A stretch of 7,923 bases of DNA from Sphingomonadales bacterium (GTDB lineage Bacteria; Pseudomonadota; Alphaproteobacteria; Sphingomonadales; Sphingomonadaceae): assembly GCA_013298745.1 (NCBI GenBank), contig JAAFIT010000097.1, positions 1 through 7,923 on the forward strand. Reading direction: 5' to 3'. Of this stretch, positions 6,201-7,923 are shown in pieces (position 1 is the stretch's first letter; the number at the start of each line of letters is the position of its first letter). The translations under genes and the position numbers were made by a program. A model generated the notes under the pieces. The model did not search any database. It had not been told where the DNA came from and worked only from the letters and a program-made list of their open reading frames with translations.

Positions 6201-6416
6201 GAAGAATTCTTCACCCGAAACCGAAACGATCGGCACGGTTGATTCGAGGTTGGGACGGCGAATACGCGAACCGGTGACGACGATCGCCTCACGGCCGGTT
6301 TCCTCTTCGGCGGCCACCTTAGTGGGTGCCGAATTCGTGGTCGCAGCAGTCTGGGCGATCACGGCAGAAGGCAAAACGCCAGCCATGGCCGTCGCGGCAA
6401 GAAGCCAAATCTTCAT
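3267..6416 (-). CDS. TonB-dependent outer-membrane receptor
   Basis: A 1049-aa outer-membrane active transporter. Residues 1-21 are a Sec signal peptide (MKIWLLAATAMAGVLPSAVIA, cleavage before Gln22). A short linker leads to EAIVVTGSRIRR (43-54), then the plug domain to about residue 180, with LRGLGTQRTLVLVNGRR (112-128), LIERVDLITGGNSSIYGSDAIAGVVNFVLK (150-179). The rest is the 22-strand-type barrel with long loops, including the FRAAYSKAIRSPSL-like motif (RAAYSKAIRSPSLSDLY, 711-727) and a terminal YYYLGFVSKF ending in Phe, the outer-membrane assembly signal. There is no N-terminal STN signalling domain, so no sigma/anti-sigma coupling is expected. Its eight cysteines form four local pairs in predicted loops. 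The length is that of the large sphingomonad/Caulobacter receptors; the ligand cannot be told from sequence. The ATG at 6416 has AGGGG seven bases upstream. The Pho-box-like site and leader hairpin lie upstream, the Sel1-hydroxylase gene downstream. Confidence 0.95.
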   Translation of the reverse strand: MKIWLLAATAMAGVLPSAVIAQTAATTNSAPTKVAAEEETGREAIVVTGSRIRRPNLESTVPIVSVSGEEFFQTGAISVGDTLNDLPQLRNTYSQQNSTRFLGTRGLNLLDLRGLGTQRTLVLVNGRRHVAGDILVNGVSPDVNTFPTDLIERVDLITGGNSSIYGSDAIAGVVNFVLKQDFEGLQLRGQTGISKYMDAGNQYLSLLAGKNFADGRGNVAVNVEYAHQDRYFGANRPNLAQNDGFIVVDTDPAGSVNGSDGIPDRTFFRDIRSATISTGGRASIFQSAANPACGADSNAAAFTCGLLFQPNGGLERQTGTRVGLGPNGNYIGGNGYSGRDGNLLALQPDLERISVNLIGHFEVSPAFVPFVEAKYVRSDAFGSVSGPFFSQGTTLGDPLGRERPRVDNPYLTTDARALLTQQLLATNVNANTGAALSAAALNTQRNNINNGSFRFNLQRNWTDLGIRDEQIRRETYRAVGGVRGDFNDDWNYEVSINYGEHREQNLIQANINTQRYLLAIDSVRDPATNAIVCRSKIDPNASGTDVDGNPAVLAADIAACVPLNPFGDGSVSQAAREYLTIQSLATGKATQFVASGFVSGDSSQLFELPGGAVGFSVGAEYRKETNEYDLDDLTQAGYAFYNAIPAFTAPAFEVKEAFAEISVPILKDVPFFQELTLTGSGRVSDYNNRVGTVWTYAGGVDWAPIRDLRIRAAYSKAIRSPSLSDLYSAQSQNFAPAPNDPCSARNLATGSATRAANCTAAGRPSNYDFVYTSSLEIISGGNPALTQETSRSYTVGGVFTPSFVPGLSLSVDYYDIRVDDVITSVSAQQILNSCYDAADLNNVFCDLIQRAGAGGGPRGEQEFRVLEGTLLSSTLNFAKLTARGVDTQVTYRHSFDWGAANFRALWVHTLERDSYTNPAEPNRINRIASELGDPKNEVNLNASIEVGAFTFGYQMRWIDAMYVNTYEDFNALQGRAPENADWGEIAKYPAVSYHDLRVALDVNKQFNFYLGVDNVGNRKPPYGLTGVGAGSGIYDVRGRYYYLGFVSKF

Positions 6417-6423
6417 GTCTAAA

Positions 6424-6428
6424 CCCCT
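6424..6428 (-). promoter_or_regulatory. Ribosome binding site of the TonB-dependent receptor
   Basis: AGGGG on the minus strand, seven bases before the ATG at 6416. It lies 12 bases downstream of the stem of the leader hairpin, close enough for folding or ligand or protein binding there to affect ribosome access. Confidence 0.65.
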
Positions 6429-6440
6429 GATAAAGTGCAG

Positions 6441-6476
6441 GCAGCGATCCCGAAATTGGCCCCTCGAGACCGCTGC
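6441..6476 (-). promoter_or_regulatory. Structured 5' leader hairpin of the receptor mRNA
   Basis: In the minus-strand RNA, GCAGCGGUCUCGA (6476-6464) pairs along all 13 positions with UCGGGAUCGCUGC (6453-6441) around a ten-base loop GGGGCCAAUU. Two of the 13 pairs are G-U wobbles; in the opposite transcript both would be A-C mismatches. UGCA on both sides (6482-6479 and 6439-6436) can add four outer pairs past a small internal loop. No U-tract follows, so it does not look like a terminator for the upstream acyl-CoA dehydrogenase. It matches no riboswitch class I recognise; in particular no cobalamin box is visible. Confidence 0.55.
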
Positions 6477-6509
6477 AATGCATCGCTTGTAGGAATTCAG
6501 ACGGTCAAT

Positions 6510-6540
6510 GGGAATATGGAAACAAGACTACCCTATTCCC
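6510..6540. repeat. Inverted repeat GGGAATA-N17-TATTCCC
   Basis: Perfect 7-bp arms at 6510-6516 and 6534-6540 separated by 17 bp, between the Pho-box-like site and the leader hairpin. Arm centres are about 24 bp apart, near two helical turns, compatible with a dimeric regulator binding one face. It could equally be a weak hairpin after the acyl-CoA dehydrogenase gene, but there is no U-tract. Confidence 0.35.
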
Positions 6541-6562
6541 GGTAATCGAAACCTCCGCCGTT

Positions 6563-6580
6563 GTGACATTTTGGTGACAT
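6563..6580 (-). promoter_or_regulatory. Candidate Pho box (PhoB site) upstream of the receptor
   Basis: The minus strand reads ATGTCACCAAAATGTCAC: two identical ATGTCAC repeats starting 11 bp apart with an A-rich 4-bp spacer. This is the layout of the PhoB consensus CTGTCAT-AWAW-CTGTCAY, and it points toward the receptor, about 146 bp upstream of its ATG. I do not see a convincing -10 hexamer at the usual distance (GATTAC at roughly the right place is weak). PhoB control is therefore an inference from the repeat pattern. Confidence 0.5.
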
Positions 6581-6602
6581 TGAGTTGGAATGCCGCAGGT
6601 GA

Positions 6603-7865
6603 TTAGTGTCGCCCCAGTTCGGCACGCCCGACAACCATGTGGTGCACTTCATCCGGGCCATCGGCAAAGCGCAGATGGCGCACATCGGTGTACATCGCCG
6701 ACAATGGGCTCCATTGCGATACACCCGTGGCGCCATGCACCTGCATCGCCTGGTCGATGATCGTTGCCACCTTCTCCGGCACCATCGCCTTGACCATGCT
6801 CACCCACACCCGGGCTTCGCGATTGCCGAGCACATCCATGGCGCGCGCTGCCTTCAGCACCATCAATCGCATCGCCTCGATCTCGATCCGCGCCCGCGAC
6901 ACCGTCTCAAGATTCTTGCCCAACTGGATGATCGGCTTGCCAAAAGCGGTGCGAGACGTGGCGCGCTTGACCATCAGATCGAGCGCCTTTTCGGCCTGGC
7001 CGATGGCGCGCATGCAGTGGTGGATGCGACCCGGCCCCAGCCGCAGCTGCGAGATTTCAAACCCGCGGCCGACCCCAAGCAGGATATTCTCTTCGGGCAC
7101 CCGGACATTGTCGAGCTTGATATGCATGTGGCCACGCGGCGCATGATCATGGCCGAACACCGTCATGGGTCCCAGCACCTTCACCCCCGGCGTGTCCATC
7201 GGCACCAGGATCTGCGACTGCTGGCCGGAGGCCGGGCCGTCGGGGTTGGTCTTGACCATGCAGATCATAATCTTGCAGCGCGGATCACCGGCACCCGAGA
7301 TGTAATATTTCTCGCCATTGATCACCCATTCGCCCTTTTCGAGCACGGCGCTGGTCGAGATGTTCTTTGCATCCGAGGACGCGACATTGGGTTCGGTCAT
7401 CGCATAGCAGGAGCGAATCTCGCCATTGAGCAAGGGCTTGAGCCAGCGTTCTTTCTGCGCCGGGGTGCCGACGCGTTCGAGCACTTCCATGTTGCCGGTA
7501 TCAGGCGCCGAACAGTTGAGGGTTTCCGACGCCAGCGGCTGCTTGCCCAGCTCGGTGGCGATATAGGCATAATCGAGGTTGGTGAGGCCGCGGCCGATCT
7601 CGGAATCGGGCAGGAAGAAGTTCCACAGCCCCGATGCCTTGGCCTTGTCCTTGGCGGTCTGCAGCAATTCGAGCTGCCCGGGGGCCCAGCTCCAGCGATC
7701 CGCGCGGCCTTCGCCCAGCCGGTAGAACTCCTCCGCAATCGGTTCGACATTTTCGGCGATATGCCGCTTCACCGCATCGAACAGCGGCTGGGCCTCCGGT
7801 GACATCGACAGCTGGTTGAGCGCCGCTTCGGTTTCGGGGCTGGTGGTCGGCAGAACATGGAGCAT
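6603..7865 (-). CDS. Acyl-CoA dehydrogenase, ACAD10/ACAD11-like
   Basis: A 420-aa soluble FAD enzyme that oxidises an acyl-CoA to the 2-enoyl-CoA, passing electrons to ETF. Domain order is complete: N-terminal helical domain (about 20-150), middle beta domain opening with the family signature CYAMTEPNVASSD (153-165) and GEKYYISGAGDPRCKI (184-199), and the C-terminal helical domain from about 275, with RIHHCMRAIGQAEKALDLM (280-298), RTAFGKPI (305-312) and the FAD-contact region QAMQVHGATGVS (372-383). The catalytic-base position in FADGPDEVHH (400-409) is Asp402 where medium-chain enzymes have Glu; ADGPDEVH and RIHHCMR are typical of the ACAD10/11 branch. I chose the ATG at 7865, with AGGA ten bases upstream. 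In-frame ATGs at 7889 and 7886 and a TTG at 7916 have no Shine-Dalgarno. The substrate is unknown. The 58 bases to its right hold nothing else recognisable. Confidence 0.92.
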   Translation of the reverse strand: MLHVLPTTSPETEAALNQLSMSPEAQPLFDAVKRHIAENVEPIAEEFYRLGEGRADRWSWAPGQLELLQTAKDKAKASGLWNFFLPDSEIGRGLTNLDYAYIATELGKQPLASETLNCSAPDTGNMEVLERVGTPAQKERWLKPLLNGEIRSCYAMTEPNVASSDAKNISTSAVLEKGEWVINGEKYYISGAGDPRCKIMICMVKTNPDGPASGQQSQILVPMDTPGVKVLGPMTVFGHDHAPRGHMHIKLDNVRVPEENILLGVGRGFEISQLRLGPGRIHHCMRAIGQAEKALDLMVKRATSRTAFGKPIIQLGKNLETVSRARIEIEAMRLMVLKAARAMDVLGNREARVWVSMVKAMVPEKVATIIDQAMQVHGATGVSQWSPLSAMYTDVRHLRFADGPDEVHHMVVGRAELGRH

Positions 7866-7923
7866 CGCGTGCGTTTCCTGTTGCATCATGGGTGAACGCC
7901 GGACAGGCTGCGCCAAAGTGGAC

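Noticed and set aside
4605..6242. A long open frame (545 codons) on the plus strand, antisense to the receptor
   Set aside because: High-GC codon bias of the receptor gene leaves the opposite strand open; the translation has no recognisable domain and lies wholly inside a certain gene.
6417..6602. Cobalamin or other known riboswitch in the receptor leader
   Set aside because: TonB-dependent receptor leaders sometimes carry one, but no B12-box-like or other familiar conserved core is visible; only the simple long hairpin is present.
6606..7802. A 398-codon plus-strand open frame opposite the acyl-CoA dehydrogenase
   Set aside because: His/Arg-rich translation with no domain; explained by codon bias of the real gene on the minus strand.

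Overview
The window looks like chromosomal DNA from a high-GC alphaproteobacterium, most likely a sphingomonad. This rests on the style of its proteins: a very long TonB-dependent receptor with an IVVTGSRI plug start and CVPLNPFG-type loops, and a Sel1/prolyl-4-hydroxylase gene beside it. There is no rRNA or other marker to fix the taxon. All genes are on the minus strand except one regulator at 1487-2227. No tRNA, rRNA, CRISPR array or insertion sequence was seen.

Left block (1-2227): the start of a probable contractile-injection-system (eCIS-like, PVC/Afp family) operon. Reading leftwards from 1066 there are a 125-aa degenerate receiver-like protein, a 196-aa Pvc16/DUF4255 tube-terminator-like protein, and the first 34 codons of a further gene. 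Each stop overlaps the next start (TGATG, then ATGA), so the three are almost certainly co-translated. A NarL/LuxR-family regulator whose receiver lacks several conserved residues diverges from them. The 420-bp region between is packed with TGGTC/GACCA elements, including two near-identical palindromes (ATGGTC-NN-GACCA) and a CTTTGGTCA site about 100 bp upstream of each gene in mirror orientation. This looks like a dedicated regulatory switch for the injection-system operon.

Middle block (2229-6602): a 1049-aa TonB-dependent outer-membrane receptor and, 72 bp downstream, a Sel1-repeat/Fe(II)-2-oxoglutarate prolyl-4-hydroxylase-like protein, probably one transcript. A strong 12-bp hairpin sits between them. 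The receptor has a structured leader: a 13-bp stem-loop just before its ribosome binding site and, further upstream, a two-repeat sequence with the 11-bp period of a Pho box. Both hairpins contain G-U wobbles only when read as the minus-strand transcript, which supports their being RNA structures of this operon. The hydroxylase ends one base from the end of the convergent LuxR gene.

Right block (6603-7865): a complete acyl-CoA dehydrogenase of the ACAD10/ACAD11-like type, with Asp at the catalytic-base position. It lies upstream of the receptor on the same strand but is separated from it by 186 bp of regulatory-looking sequence.

The most promising undescribed element is the pairing of two phosphorylation-degenerate receiver proteins with a palindrome-rich divergent promoter controlling an injection-system gene set whose body lies off the left edge. 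Second is the apparently Pho-box-controlled, hairpin-leadered receptor/hydroxylase pair.
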